A stretch of DNA of 64,000 nt. It comes from Niabella yanshanensis. GTDB lineage: Bacteria > Bacteroidota > Bacteroidia > Chitinophagales > Chitinophagaceae. This document shows, piece after piece, positions 55,275-64,000 of the stretch. Each line of letters begins with the position of its first letter. The stretch's first letter is position 1. Under the pieces are notes generated by a model. The model did no database searches and had not been told where the DNA came from. It was given only the letters and a program-made list of their open reading frames with translations. The translations under genes were made by a program, and so were the position numbers. Where the stretch lies: NCBI RefSeq assembly GCF_034424215.1, contig NZ_CP139960.1:3720001-3784000 (forward strand). The letters run 5' to 3'.

Positions 55275-55320
55275 AGTTGACTGGTTGACAAGGATACTTT
55301 CCCTTATCAACCAGTCAACT
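55275..55320. terminator. bidirectional terminator hairpin
   Basis: Arms AGTTGACTGGTTGA and TCAACCAGTCAACT (14 bp) with a further AAGG/CCTT inner pairing. Lies between convergent murU-like and M1 peptidase genes. Confidence 0.8.
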
Positions 55321-55333
55321 TTCGACCGGATTA

Positions 55334-57709
55334 CTACATACCCGCCGCCTGCATCGGGTTCTTACCTACACTCTGACCGCGGCGTGGACCGCCTTCTGTC
55401 TTTTGAGAAAATGCCTTAAACCTGGTAGGCGCCGGCATGGTTCCCCATACATTATTAGTTACATCAATATCCGCTGTTTCCTGCAATGGGTCTAACTGTA
55501 TTGAAGTCACCTCTTTATTTTTAACAAAGAATTTTTTTGCGTTTTGCTCATTATAACGCCATATCTGGGCAGGAATACGGTCTATCTCTTTACTGCCGTC
55601 TTTATAGGTCCACTCAATAATAATGGGCATTACCAGTCCTCCTTTATTGCTAAAGCTCAGCTCATAAAAATAGCTGTTCGCAAATTTTTCTTTGGCCTGG
55701 GGTGTTAAAGCCGTAACGGTCATGGGCATTTCTACCGTAAATGTTTGCGTGGTATCCACTTTTACCTGTCCCCGTGCATATTGCCAGTAAAAATCTCTTG
55801 CTTCCGGATTAAGGTCGGTGTAGAACTTAATGTTCTTATTTTTCCGGTTGCGGATCTTAGAAATGTCATCATAAGGATTTTTGTCCGGTGCTGCCACTTT
55901 TCTCTGGGTAGACCTGGCTTCGGGCAGTTCACTGTTTAAATCTGCTTTAGCATATTTTACCGTATCCAGCGAAATGTCTACCGGCTGAATTCCGTAGAAC
56001 CAGCCCCGCCAGAACCAATCCAGATCTTCACCGCTGGCGTCTTCCATAGTTCGGAAAAGATCGGCCGGAGTGGGATGTTTAAACGCCCAGCGGCGTGCAT
56101 ATTCTTTAAACGAAAAATCAAACAGTTCGCGACCCATTATCGTTTCGCGGAGAATGTTTAACGCGGTAGCCGGCTTGGTATAAGCGTTCGGGCCAAACCC
56201 GATAATGTTTTCCGAATTACTCATTACCGGTTCCAATTGCTCTTTCGGTAGCTTCATGTAATCCACAATAGCTCCAGCCCATCCCTTCTTAGTTGGAAAT
56301 TTGTTATCCCATAGCTCTTCTGTAAGGTATTCAACAAAGCTGTTCAGGCCCTCATCCATCCATGTCCACTGGCGCTCGTCGCTGTTAACGATCATGGGGA
56401 AAAAATTATGGCCTACCTCGTGTATGACTACGCCCAACATACCATTTTTCACACTTTCACTATAAGTGCCATCTTTTTCCGTACGTCCATAGTTAAAGCA
56501 GATCATGGGATATTCCATACCATTGGCAGCTTCTACACTTTGTGCAACGGGGTAAGGGTAGGGGAACGTGAAATCAGAGTAAGTTTTAATGGTATGTGCC
56601 ACGGCGCGGGTGGAAAATTTCCTGTAAAGTGGGTAAGCCTCCTTGCCATAGAAGCTCATGCACATTATTTTTTTTCCATTGATCAACTGCGGCATAGCGT
56701 CCCATACAAATTTCCTGGAAGCGGTCCAGGCAAAGTCTCTTACATTATCAGCCTTAAAGGACCAGGTTTTGCTTTTAGCAGTATTCTTGTTCTTTTCTGC
56801 AGCAGTGGCTTCAGCCAGTGTTACAATCTCAACGGGTTCTTTGGCGTTGCGGGCCTGGTTGTACCGTCCCAGTTGTGCCGGGGTTAGCACCTGTGCATAA
56901 TTCTGGCATTCGCCGGTAGCGCCCACTACATGATCTGCAGGAACGGTGATCTGCACGTCATAATTTCCAAAAGTCAGGGCAAATTCTCCACGCCCTGTGA
57001 ACTGGTGATTCTGCCAGCCCTGGAAGTCGCTGTACACACAAACCCTGGGAAACCACTGCGCCATAGTGTACAGGTTATTGCCGTCTTCCTCAAAATGCTC
57101 GTAGCCGCCTCGTCCGCCATATTTCATCCGGTCACTAATTTTATAAGACCAGTCGATTTTGATAACGTATTTCTGACCAGGCTTCAGGGGGGTGGGCAGG
57201 TCTACCCGCATCATAGTTTTATTGATGGTATATTTTAGTGCGGCGCCATTCACGTCAGTGAGCTTTTTTACTTTAACGCCGTAGCCATTGTCTGTCTTTC
57301 CCGCCTCTTCTTCTTGCGTAGCCAGCATATTATCCGTCATCGCCTGTGGCATACGGGATGAGGTTTGATAGTTAGCATTGTTGATATTGCTATGCTCATT
57401 TTCGTCTAACTGGAACCAGATATAAGTGAGCTGATCAGGAGAGTTGTTGAAATAGTTCAATGTTTCGCTACCCGTCAAAACGTTATTTACTTCATCCAGC
57501 TCACATTTGATCGTATAGTCGCAGCGTTGCTGCCAATACTTCGGACCGGGAGCCCCGCTTGCCGTTCGATATTCGTTGGGGGTTGGTAAAATGGTTCCCA
57601 ACTGTTCAAATTTATTACCGTGATTACTGGTAGGATTGTTTTGAATATCCTGCGCAGCTGCGGATACGCAAAACGTGAGACCAGCGATGATACATGATAG
57701 CTTCGACAT
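55334..57709 (-). CDS. secreted M1-family metallopeptidase
   Basis: 791 aa with signal peptide (IIAGLTFCVSAAAQ). Zinc site IHEVGHNFF (HExxH near 429) with the third ligand Glu in WMDEGLNSFVEYL. The exopeptidase GAMEN motif appears as ANGMEYPMICF. The C-terminal 150 residues form a beta domain and end GKNPMQAAGM. Probably periplasmic or surface aminopeptidase. A paralogue lies at 59064-60998. Confidence 0.9.
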   Translation of the reverse strand: MSKLSCIIAGLTFCVSAAAQDIQNNPTSNHGNKFEQLGTILPTPNEYRTASGAPGPKYWQQRCDYTIKCELDEVNNVLTGSETLNYFNNSPDQLTYIWFQLDENEHSNINNANYQTSSRMPQAMTDNMLATQEEEAGKTDNGYGVKVKKLTDVNGAALKYTINKTMMRVDLPTPLKPGQKYVIKIDWSYKISDRMKYGGRGGYEHFEEDGNNLYTMAQWFPRVCVYSDFQGWQNHQFTGRGEFALTFGNYDVQITVPADHVVGATGECQNYAQVLTPAQLGRYNQARNAKEPVEIVTLAEATAAEKNKNTAKSKTWSFKADNVRDFAWTASRKFVWDAMPQLINGKKIMCMSFYGKEAYPLYRKFSTRAVAHTIKTYSDFTFPYPYPVAQSVEAANGMEYPMICFNYGRTEKDGTYSESVKNGMLGVVIHEVGHNFFPMIVNSDERQWTWMDEGLNSFVEYLTEELWDNKFPTKKGWAGAIVDYMKLPKEQLEPVMSNSENIIGFGPNAYTKPATALNILRETIMGRELFDFSFKEYARRWAFKHPTPADLFRTMEDASGEDLDWFWRGWFYGIQPVDISLDTVKYAKADLNSELPEARSTQRKVAAPDKNPYDDISKIRNRKNKNIKFYTDLNPEARDFYWQYARGQVKVDTTQTFTVEMPMTVTALTPQAKEKFANSYFYELSFSNKGGLVMPIIIEWTYKDGSKEIDRIPAQIWRYNEQNAKKFFVKNKEVTSIQLDPLQETADIDVTNNVWGTMPAPTRFKAFSQKTEGGPRRGQSVGKNPMQAAGM

Positions 57710-57798
57710 ACTTTTATTACAAGTCTTTTAAACCAATTTATGTATCATAAATTGATATGAAGTGCAGAAAATAGCTGCACGATACGTTTTGAATACAA

Positions 57799-58374
57799 TC
57801 AAAAAGGAACTCTTTCTATAGCCATTTTGGCTGCAAACAATAAAACAGCCAGTGATACTACGAATATATAAATTCTTTGAGGAACTTTTACCAGTTCCAG
57901 CAAAACTTTGCCCAACAAAAGGATGATGAGCACTACCACCACCTGGCCGGCTTCCAACCCCACATTAAAGCCAAACAGTCCCATGCCTAAAGACTGATCG
58001 CTGGCTAGCATCATGCGTATGGAATTGGCAAATCCCAGCCCGTGTACTAAACCAAAAAACAAGGCCAGAAAATAATTGGTATTTACGTTTTTAACCGGTT
58101 TGCCATTGAAAATGTTCCAGGCAGCAGTTAATACAATGGTTACGGGAATTAAAAACTCTACCCAGGCGGACGAAGCCCTTATCAGATCTAACACGCTTAG
58201 CGCCAAAGTCAAAGAATGCCCTACCGTAAATGCGGTTACCAGGATCAACACTTTCTTCCAATCGCTGAATGTATATACAACAGCTAATGCAAGAATAAAT
58301 AATTGATGGTCCAGTGCATCAGTACTAACAATATGCCTCCATCCCTCGATAAAATAAAAACTGAAATCGCTCAT
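57799..58374 (-). CDS. HupE/UreJ family membrane protein
   Basis: 191 aa with about six membrane helices. LDHQLFILALAVVYTFSDWK, TAFTVGHSLTLALS and LFFGLVHGLGFANSIR carry the conserved His of HupE/UreJ-2 proteins. The family is tied to nickel or cobalt handling, but this Bacteroidota subgroup is uncharacterised. Divergent from the DUF6702 gene (72 bp). Confidence 0.85.
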   Translation of the reverse strand: MSDFSFYFIEGWRHIVSTDALDHQLFILALAVVYTFSDWKKVLILVTAFTVGHSLTLALSVLDLIRASSAWVEFLIPVTIVLTAAWNIFNGKPVKNVNTNYFLALFFGLVHGLGFANSIRMMLASDQSLGMGLFGFNVGLEAGQVVVVLIILLLGKVLLELVKVPQRIYIFVVSLAVLLFAAKMAIERVPF

Positions 58375-58446
58375 AAATTGTAATTTCTCATGTGCCCGTA
58401 CAACTTCTAAAGCTAAATTTTTGTCATAATACTATTTTCGCAAAAT

Positions 58447-58950
58447 ATGTCTGTGGTATTATTACTCAATAAATGGTTGTTAGGCTTGTTTTTGTTTCAT
58501 GCAAATGTACATCCCTATCATGTAAGCGCTACAGAAATGGAGTACGATGCCAAAAGCAAAAGGATAGAGATCAGCACCAAAATCTTTACTGACGATTTTG
58601 AAAACGTATTGTCTAAGTTATATAAACAGAAGACCGATCTTTCTAATCCCAGACTTAAGGCAGAGATGACGATATTGGTGAATAAATATATTACTACCCA
58701 CCTGAGCCTGAAATCTGGTGATAAGATATTAGCTATCAAACTTTATGGCTGGGAAATTGACCATGAAGCAGTATATGTATATACCATTGCTGAAGCCGGG
58801 GCGTTCAATATAAAAAGCATTACGGTAGAGAACAAGGTACTGTACGATCTGTTTGACGACCAGGTGAATATTGTACATTTTATTTATAAGGGAAATCGTA
58901 AAAGCGCCAAACTGGTTCATCCCGACACCAGGCTGTCTTTCTCGTTTTAA
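58447..58950 (+). CDS. DUF6702-type secreted protein
   Basis: 167 aa. Signal-like N-terminus (VLLLNKWLLGLFLF), then HPYHVSATEMEYDAKSKRIE, typical of DUF6702 proteins of Bacteroidota. Beta-rich body (KIFTDDFENVLSKLY). Lies between HupE and the second M1 peptidase, and the grouping suggests shared function. Unknown role. Confidence 0.75.
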   Translation: MSVVLLLNKWLLGLFLFHANVHPYHVSATEMEYDAKSKRIEISTKIFTDDFENVLSKLYKQKTDLSNPRLKAEMTILVNKYITTHLSLKSGDKILAIKLYGWEIDHEAVYVYTIAEAGAFNIKSITVENKVLYDLFDDQVNIVHFIYKGNRKSAKLVHPDTRLSFSF

Positions 58951-59063
58951 GTGGTTAGCTGATCGCTGATCTTTTGCAACCTAAACTACCGTTTATCACA
59001 TTTTACTTCTGTTAACGATTGGCCCGCAAAAAAAATATTAAATTCAGCGTTTAAAATTTTTGC

Positions 59064-60998
59064 ATGAGACATAAATTTCTTTATTCTTTTGTGTTGGCAT
59101 TACTAACAACACAGGCGTTTTCTCAAACAACTTCCACGTACAATGCTAAGGAAGCATTTAGCCCACAGTTTTATCCTTATCCCGGAAATGAGTACAGAAG
59201 TGCATCTGGTGAACCAGGCGTAAAGTATTGGCAGAACAGGGCTGACTATAAAATTAATTGCTCTATCGATACCGCGAACCATACTGTTGCAGGGTCGCAG
59301 GAGCTGGTGTACACAAACAATAGTCCGGATAATCTAAAATTTTTATGGTTACAGTTAGACCAGAATATTTATCGCAAAGACTCCCGCGGATCGGCAACCA
59401 CTACTGCAGCAGGCGGACGATGGGCCAATACCGGATTTACCCAGGGTCAGGCAATTAAATCAGTGGCCATAGAGGTGAACGGGAAGAAATATACTCCGCA
59501 GTTCACCATTACAGACACCCGTATGCAAGTTTGGCTGCAGGAATCTTTGAAGAATGCGGGTAAGGTTAAGTTGATCATAGATTGGTCTTTTGAAGTTCCG
59601 GTATACGGAACTGATCGTATGGGGCGACTGCAAACAAAGAACGGGTGGGTGTATGAAATAGCGCAATGGTTTCCCCGCATGTGTGTATATGATGACCTGC
59701 AGGGATGGAATGTGTTGCCTTATGTAGGGCAGGGTGAGTTTTACCTGGAGTATGGTGATATTGATTTTGCTGTAACTGCTCCTGCTGACATGATCATTGT
59801 GGGATCGGGTGAATTATTAAATCCTGCCGAATGTCTTTCTGCTGCTGAGGCTACCCGGTATGCCAACGCTAAAACCAGCGATAAAACAGTGACGATCCGG
59901 AGTGCGGATGACGTGAATGCAGGTATAAAAACCACTAAGAAAACGAATACCTGGAAATTTAAAATTCAGAATACAAGGGATGTTGCCTGGGCCGCTTCCA
60001 AAGCTTTTGTTTTTGACGGAGCCAAAATAAATTTACCCAGCGGCAAAAAATGCGTAGCATTAAGCGCTTACCCTGTAGAATCGATTGGTGCCAACGGCTG
60101 GGAGCGCAGCACAGAATTTACTAAAGCCTCCATTGAGCATTATTCTCAAAAATGGTTTGAATTTCCTTATCCTGCAGCCACGAACGTAGGAGGCATTGTG
60201 GGAGGTATGGAATATCCGGGTATTGTATTTTGCAGCTACCGTGCAAAAGGGGCTGGACTTTGGGGGGTAACCGATCATGAGTTTGGACATACCTGGTTCC
60301 CCATGATCGTTGGCAGTAACGAAAGAAAATATGCCTGGATGGATGAAGGTTTCAATACGTTTATAAACAGTTTTTCTACCCGGGCATTTAATAAGGGCGA
60401 ATTTTCGAAGCCATCGTCAGGCGATGAGGGCAGGAGCTCGTTTGGCGAAAACGTAGACGGCTTATATACCATACCGGATGCGGTACAGCAAAGAAGTTTG
60501 GGAGTAACCGCCTACTACAAGCCCTCTCAAATGCTGCATGCCTTGCGCGATAACGTTTTAGGGGCAGACAGATTCGATGCCGCCTTTAAAGAGTATATTA
60601 ACCGGTGGGCATTTAAGCATCCGTCTCCCTGGGACTTTTTTCATACTATGGAGAATGTAGCAGGGGAAGACCTGTCCTGGTTCTGGAGAGGATGGGTATT
60701 GAATACCTGGAAGATAGACCAGGCGGTGAAGGGCGTAACGTACAGGGATAATCTGCCGGCTAATGGCGCCGTCCTAACTATTGAAAACCTGGAGCAAATG
60801 CCTATGCCTGTAAAAATATTGGTTACTGAAACAAATGGCAGGCAACAAACAATACAATTGCCGGTTGAGATCTGGCAGCGTGGAAGCTCCTACACTTTTG
60901 GGGTGCCTACTACCAGTGAATTGAAGGAAGTAAAAATAGATCCGGATAACCAACTACCGGATTGGAACCGGGTTAACAATACCTGGTTAAAAAAATAA
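59064..60998 (+). CDS. secreted M1-family metallopeptidase
   Basis: 644 aa with signal peptide (FVLALLTTQAFSQ). Zinc site DHEFGHTWF (HExxH near 406) with Glu in WMDEGFNTFI. The substrate motif reads GGMEYPGIVFC. It is shorter than the paralogue at 55334-57709, lacking about 150 residues, but shares ASGEPGVKYWQ near the N-terminus and EDLSWFWRGW near the C-terminus. Likely a diverged gene-duplicate. Confidence 0.9.
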   Translation: MRHKFLYSFVLALLTTQAFSQTTSTYNAKEAFSPQFYPYPGNEYRSASGEPGVKYWQNRADYKINCSIDTANHTVAGSQELVYTNNSPDNLKFLWLQLDQNIYRKDSRGSATTTAAGGRWANTGFTQGQAIKSVAIEVNGKKYTPQFTITDTRMQVWLQESLKNAGKVKLIIDWSFEVPVYGTDRMGRLQTKNGWVYEIAQWFPRMCVYDDLQGWNVLPYVGQGEFYLEYGDIDFAVTAPADMIIVGSGELLNPAECLSAAEATRYANAKTSDKTVTIRSADDVNAGIKTTKKTNTWKFKIQNTRDVAWAASKAFVFDGAKINLPSGKKCVALSAYPVESIGANGWERSTEFTKASIEHYSQKWFEFPYPAATNVGGIVGGMEYPGIVFCSYRAKGAGLWGVTDHEFGHTWFPMIVGSNERKYAWMDEGFNTFINSFSTRAFNKGEFSKPSSGDEGRSSFGENVDGLYTIPDAVQQRSLGVTAYYKPSQMLHALRDNVLGADRFDAAFKEYINRWAFKHPSPWDFFHTMENVAGEDLSWFWRGWVLNTWKIDQAVKGVTYRDNLPANGAVLTIENLEQMPMPVKILVTETNGRQQTIQLPVEIWQRGSSYTFGVPTTSELKEVKIDPDNQLPDWNRVNNTWLKK

Positions 60999-61041
60999 TG
61001 ATGTAGCATATTGAAGCGTTGATTGAGTTGCTAATTGTTGT

Positions 61042-61070
61042 AACCTCACAGGCATGACCTGTGAGGTTTT
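61042..61070 (+). terminator. terminator after the second M1 peptidase
   Basis: AACCTCACAGG-CATGA-CCTGTGAGGTT: perfect 11-bp stem, followed by TTC; the T-run is short. Confidence 0.75.
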
Positions 61071-61148
61071 CTACTTTAAGGATACATGCGATCGAAAATA
61101 GTTTATGGAAAAATGTATGATCGGTATCTCATTAACAAAAGCACAACC

Positions 61149-61736
61149 ATGGCAAACATAGATACAAACCAAAGCCAAAGCCGCGTACAGCGGGGTTTTA
61201 CCGGGAAGCAAAAGAGATTGTCAGTGCGAATAGACATGACACCTATGGTGGACCTGGGATTTTTGCTTATTACCTTTTTTATCTTTACCTCATCAATGAA
61301 TGAGCCCAAGGCAATGGATCTCTTTATGCCTAAAAGTGAAGGGCTGGAAACCCTGGTTGCGAAATCGGGAGCCTTTACTATACTCATCGATAAAGATGCG
61401 GGTATTTATTATTATGAGGGGCTGCCGGACGAAGCGGGGATCAATATTAAAAAAAGCTCGCTTTCGGAAATCCGCAGAGAGCTGATCCGCAAAAAACAGG
61501 AAGTAATTAAAAACTATAAGCCGGATAAGGCTTGCGAAGAAAAGGCCGTTGCTAACCCAGCTACTATTGACGACTGCCGGCAAAAAGGTCTGACCATTCT
61601 GATTAAACCCACCCAAGACGCCAGCTACAAGGCAATTGTTGCCATGCTGGATGAGATGACGATCAACAAAATTGCCCGCTATGTTTTAACAGAACCTGAC
61701 GCCAGAGATCTGGCGCTGCTTCAGGCTACAAAATAA
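61149..61736 (+). CDS. ExbD/TolR family biopolymer transport protein
   Basis: 195 aa from ATG 61149 (MANIDTNQSQSRVQRG). One membrane helix with the family motif RIDMTPMVDLGFLLITFFIF, where the Asp in MVDL is the proton-path residue. Periplasmic domain follows. Stator part of the TonB energising complex. The TonB gene is next; ExbB is not in the window. Confidence 0.92.
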   Translation: MANIDTNQSQSRVQRGFTGKQKRLSVRIDMTPMVDLGFLLITFFIFTSSMNEPKAMDLFMPKSEGLETLVAKSGAFTILIDKDAGIYYYEGLPDEAGINIKKSSLSEIRRELIRKKQEVIKNYKPDKACEEKAVANPATIDDCRQKGLTILIKPTQDASYKAIVAMLDEMTINKIARYVLTEPDARDLALLQATK

Positions 61737-61848
61737 GCATCGAAAATATCCTTACAAAAAAGTAAACCCGAAGGGTAGTGGGAGAGGTATATCTTTTATA
61801 GAACATACACCTGGCATACATTTCAAATCACATTTTAAATAAACAATT

Positions 61849-62682
61849 ATGGAAACAGCAGCTATTCTCAGGGCAGATACGCTCGACATCATTTTCGATG
61901 GAAGAAACAAAAATTACGGAGCCTATGAGCTTCGCAGAAATTATCACCAGCGCATGACCAGGGCGCTCTTAATAACAGCCGGTATTTGTATTGCTATAGG
62001 AGGGGGCGCCTGGCTAAGTCATACATTTGCCAAAACTGTTGATGAGGGTATAGTAAAAATAAGCCCTGAACTTACGATATCAGCAATAGAACCGATGGAA
62101 AAAGACATTCCGGAACCGCCACCACCACCTCCGGCACCCAAAGTAGAAGTGCCGAAAATACAGACGATTGCTTTTACCACGCCTGTTATTACGGATAAGG
62201 ATATTGTGGAACCGCCGCCTACCCAGGAGGCGCTGACTGATACAAGAATCGGTAATATATCCCAGGATGGGGTTAAGGATATGGGACTTGTTGTAACACC
62301 ACCGTCAGAGGGCGATGGAAAGGGACTTGTAGTAGCAAAGCTAAAAGAGGATTTTGATGCAGATAAGATTTTTTATAAAGTGGAAATAGATGCTTCCTAC
62401 GTAGGCGACTGGAAGAAGTTTTTAGAACGTAACCTGGTAGGTGAAGTTCCGGTGGACAATGGAGCTGCACCAGGAACCTATACCGTAATTATTCAGTTTA
62501 TAGTGGACGCGAGCGGAAATGTAAGTGATATCAAGCCGCTTACCAGCTTCGGTCACGGAATGGAGCAGGAGGCAATGCGGGTTATTAAAAAATCGGGCAA
62601 ATGGAATCCCGCAAGGCAAAATAGCGAGTTGGTGAAAGCCTATCGTAAACAACCTATTACCTTCCGGGTGTTAGAACAATAA
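61849..62682 (+). CDS. TonB family energy transducer
   Basis: 277 aa. Bacteroidota-type N-terminus (DGRNKNYGAYELRRNYHQRM), membrane helix at about 38-58, a Pro-rich spacer (EPPPPPPAPKVEVPK) and a TonB C-terminal domain at about 180-277 (TVIIQFIVDASGNVSDIKPL, SGKWNPARQN). Transduces proton-motive energy to outer-membrane receptors. Forms a pair with ExbD 112 nt upstream. Confidence 0.92.
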   Translation: METAAILRADTLDIIFDGRNKNYGAYELRRNYHQRMTRALLITAGICIAIGGGAWLSHTFAKTVDEGIVKISPELTISAIEPMEKDIPEPPPPPPAPKVEVPKIQTIAFTTPVITDKDIVEPPPTQEALTDTRIGNISQDGVKDMGLVVTPPSEGDGKGLVVAKLKEDFDADKIFYKVEIDASYVGDWKKFLERNLVGEVPVDNGAAPGTYTVIIQFIVDASGNVSDIKPLTSFGHGMEQEAMRVIKKSGKWNPARQNSELVKAYRKQPITFRVLEQ

Positions 62683-62803
62683 AAAACTCTTTTCCTCTCT
62701 TCTTTCTTAATGGCTGCGGGTGTGCAAATAGTTTAATTTGTGCATTCGTGGCCATCTGTTTAGGCAATAAGCTGTAATTTCGCAGCACAAAAAACAATCG
62801 TAC

Positions 62804-63463
62804 ATGACGCTTCATCGTGAGGGAAAAGGCTCTATTGCCATTGCAGTTATTTTATTTCTGTTAATCAACGTTATTAGTTACAAATATTTATTCGTTGCTT
62901 ATCCGGCTATTTTCTACTTATTACTACTGGTAACATTTGTGTTGCTGGTATTGGTAGTGTCTTTTTTCAGGATACCCAACAGAAGTTATACTGTAGGTAC
63001 AGACACTGTTTTGGCGCCCTGCGATGGTAAGGTAGTAGTAATTGAAGAAGTAGAAGCTGATGAATATTTTAAGGACAGGAGAATACAGGTGTCTATATTC
63101 ATGAGCCCTTTAAACGTACACGTAAACCGCAACCCGGTAAGTGGTGAAGTGGTATATAATCAGTATCATAAAGGGAAATACCTGGTGGCCTGGCATCCTA
63201 AATCATCAACCGAAAATGAGCGCCATACCAACGTATTTAAGGCAGCTAACGGGAAGGAAGTGTTGACCAAACAAATTGCGGGTGCATTAGCCAAACGTAT
63301 TGTAAACTATCTGTCAGTGGGTAACAAAGTGGAGCAGGCAGGAGAAATGGGATTCATTAAATTTGGCTCCCGGGTAGATTTATTGCTCCCTCTTGATGCA
63401 GATATAAAAGTGAAGATTGGCGATATTGCTGTAGGTGGGATCACTGAAGTAGCCCGTTGGTAA
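62804..63463 (+). CDS. psd: phosphatidylserine decarboxylase family protein
   Basis: 219 aa. Two membrane segments at about 12-50, then VLAPCDGKVVVIEEV, FMSPLNVHVNRNPVSGEVVY and the autocleavage region MGFIKFGSRVDLLLP, where the Gly-Ser would yield the pyruvoyl group. This short form lacking LGST is usual in Bacteroidota. Makes phosphatidylethanolamine. Confidence 0.92.
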   Translation: MTLHREGKGSIAIAVILFLLINVISYKYLFVAYPAIFYLLLLVTFVLLVLVVSFFRIPNRSYTVGTDTVLAPCDGKVVVIEEVEADEYFKDRRIQVSIFMSPLNVHVNRNPVSGEVVYNQYHKGKYLVAWHPKSSTENERHTNVFKAANGKEVLTKQIAGALAKRIVNYLSVGNKVEQAGEMGFIKFGSRVDLLLPLDADIKVKIGDIAVGGITEVARW

Positions 63464-63487
63464 CAGAGTATTAATTAAACCATTAAA

Positions 63488-63928
63488 ATGAACAACATGA
63501 AGCATATCTTTTTATTAGCCGCAGTGGCATTTTGTATGACTAGCCAGGCGCAGCGTAGCTACGAGGAGCAGGTTCAGAAAACCGTAACCCAGTTTGTTAA
63601 AGCTTTAGAAGATAGTGACCTGAAATCTTTGAGCAGCCTGACGGTGTCTAAGTTAACTTACGGGCATTCCAGCGGGAAAATTGAAAATAAAGAACAATTT
63701 TTACAGACCTTTAAAACGGGCGCATCAGATTTTGTAAAGATCAATATCTCCGGTCAAACGATAGATATTGCCGGAACTACAGCGATAGTAAGGCATTTGT
63801 TTGATGCAGATACCAATGATAATAACAAGCCGGGACACGTTACATTAAAAGTGATGACTGTTTGGCAAAAGCAGGGTGCCAAATGGATTTTATTGGCCCG
63901 GCAGGCGGTTAAGCCTCCTGTGCAATAA
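63488..63928 (+). CDS. secreted NTF2-like (DUF4440-type) protein
   Basis: 146 aa with signal peptide (IFLLAAVAFCMTSQAQ). The cone-like fold shows in VTQFVKALEDSDLKSLSSLT, LTYGHSSGKIENKEQFLQTF and LKVMTVWQKQGAKWILLARQ. Often found as small hydrolase-like or binding proteins; function unknown. 25 nt after psd. Confidence 0.85.
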   Translation: MNNMKHIFLLAAVAFCMTSQAQRSYEEQVQKTVTQFVKALEDSDLKSLSSLTVSKLTYGHSSGKIENKEQFLQTFKTGASDFVKINISGQTIDIAGTTAIVRHLFDADTNDNNKPGHVTLKVMTVWQKQGAKWILLARQAVKPPVQ

Positions 63929-63947
63929 GAGATTAATTATATGTAGT

Positions 63948-63976
63948 AAAAAGAGTGTTTATGGACACTCTTTTTT
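63948..63976 (+). terminator. rho-independent terminator at the right edge
   Basis: AAAAAGAGTGT-TTATGG-ACACTCTTTTT, 11-bp stem with terminal T run. Confidence 0.85.
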
Positions 63977-64000
63977 ATTACCAGTCTTTCCCAACACTAC

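Overview
The window reads as chromosome of a Bacteroidota bacterium, most likely of the Chitinophagaceae type. The evidence is the Bacteroidota -7 promoter box TAnnTTTG upstream of several genes, FecI/FecR-type sigma/anti-sigma genes with an STN-domain partner, DUF5362, DUF6702 and GIN-domain proteins, a TolC/HlyD/ABC export set, and a type II-C CRISPR system with a 47-bp repeat and about 30-bp spacers. Genus is inference; no rRNA or tRNA gene was seen.

Layout. 1-4942: minus-strand operon of ECF sigma factor, FecR anti-sigma, an STN protein with GLxN repeats, a second GLxN-repeat protein and a GIN-domain lipoprotein cut by the window edge. 5404-9493: RDD membrane protein, two DUF5362 proteins, about 0.86 kb of tandem intergenic repeats, miaA (no normal start codon) and a pRiA4b ORF-3-like gene. 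9786-26827: defence island with a 1934-aa DUF4011/SF1 helicase/Vsr-like protein, an XRE regulator, a HigBA-like toxin-antitoxin pair, then tracrRNA (minus strand), cas9, a REP-associated tyrosine transposase (RAYT), cas1, cas2 and a CRISPR array of 41 repeats. 26899-29036: small accessory genes. 29165-34296: TetR-controlled ABC/HlyD/TolC export operon. 34842-38551: divergent GH32-like hydrolase and sucrose-phosphate synthase/phosphatase. 38715-64000: mostly housekeeping and envelope genes (OmpA, Pif1-like helicase, patatin, CCA-adding-type enzyme, TsaC, glycosyltransferase, DapD, RsgA, gamma carbonic anhydrase, an AmgK-RapZ fusion, a DUF559-MurU fusion, two M1 peptidases, HupE, ExbD, TonB, phosphatidylserine decarboxylase).

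The most unusual material is in the CRISPR locus and at 54 kb. The RAYT gene sits 2 nt after cas9 and 5 nt before cas1, so it is built into the cas operon, and it carries a perfect 35-bp palindrome inside its coding sequence. The anti-repeat lies on the minus strand next to cas9, which implies that crRNAs are read from the minus strand toward cas2; each repeat also carries a promoter-like TTG-N17-TATCTTGG. The array contains a perfect 768-bp tandem duplication of ten spacer-repeat units. At 54 kb a DUF559 endonuclease domain is joined in frame to the 5' end of a MurU-like nucleotidyltransferase and appears to supply both the upstream gene's stop and the downstream gene's start.

All family assignments are from motif recognition without database searches.
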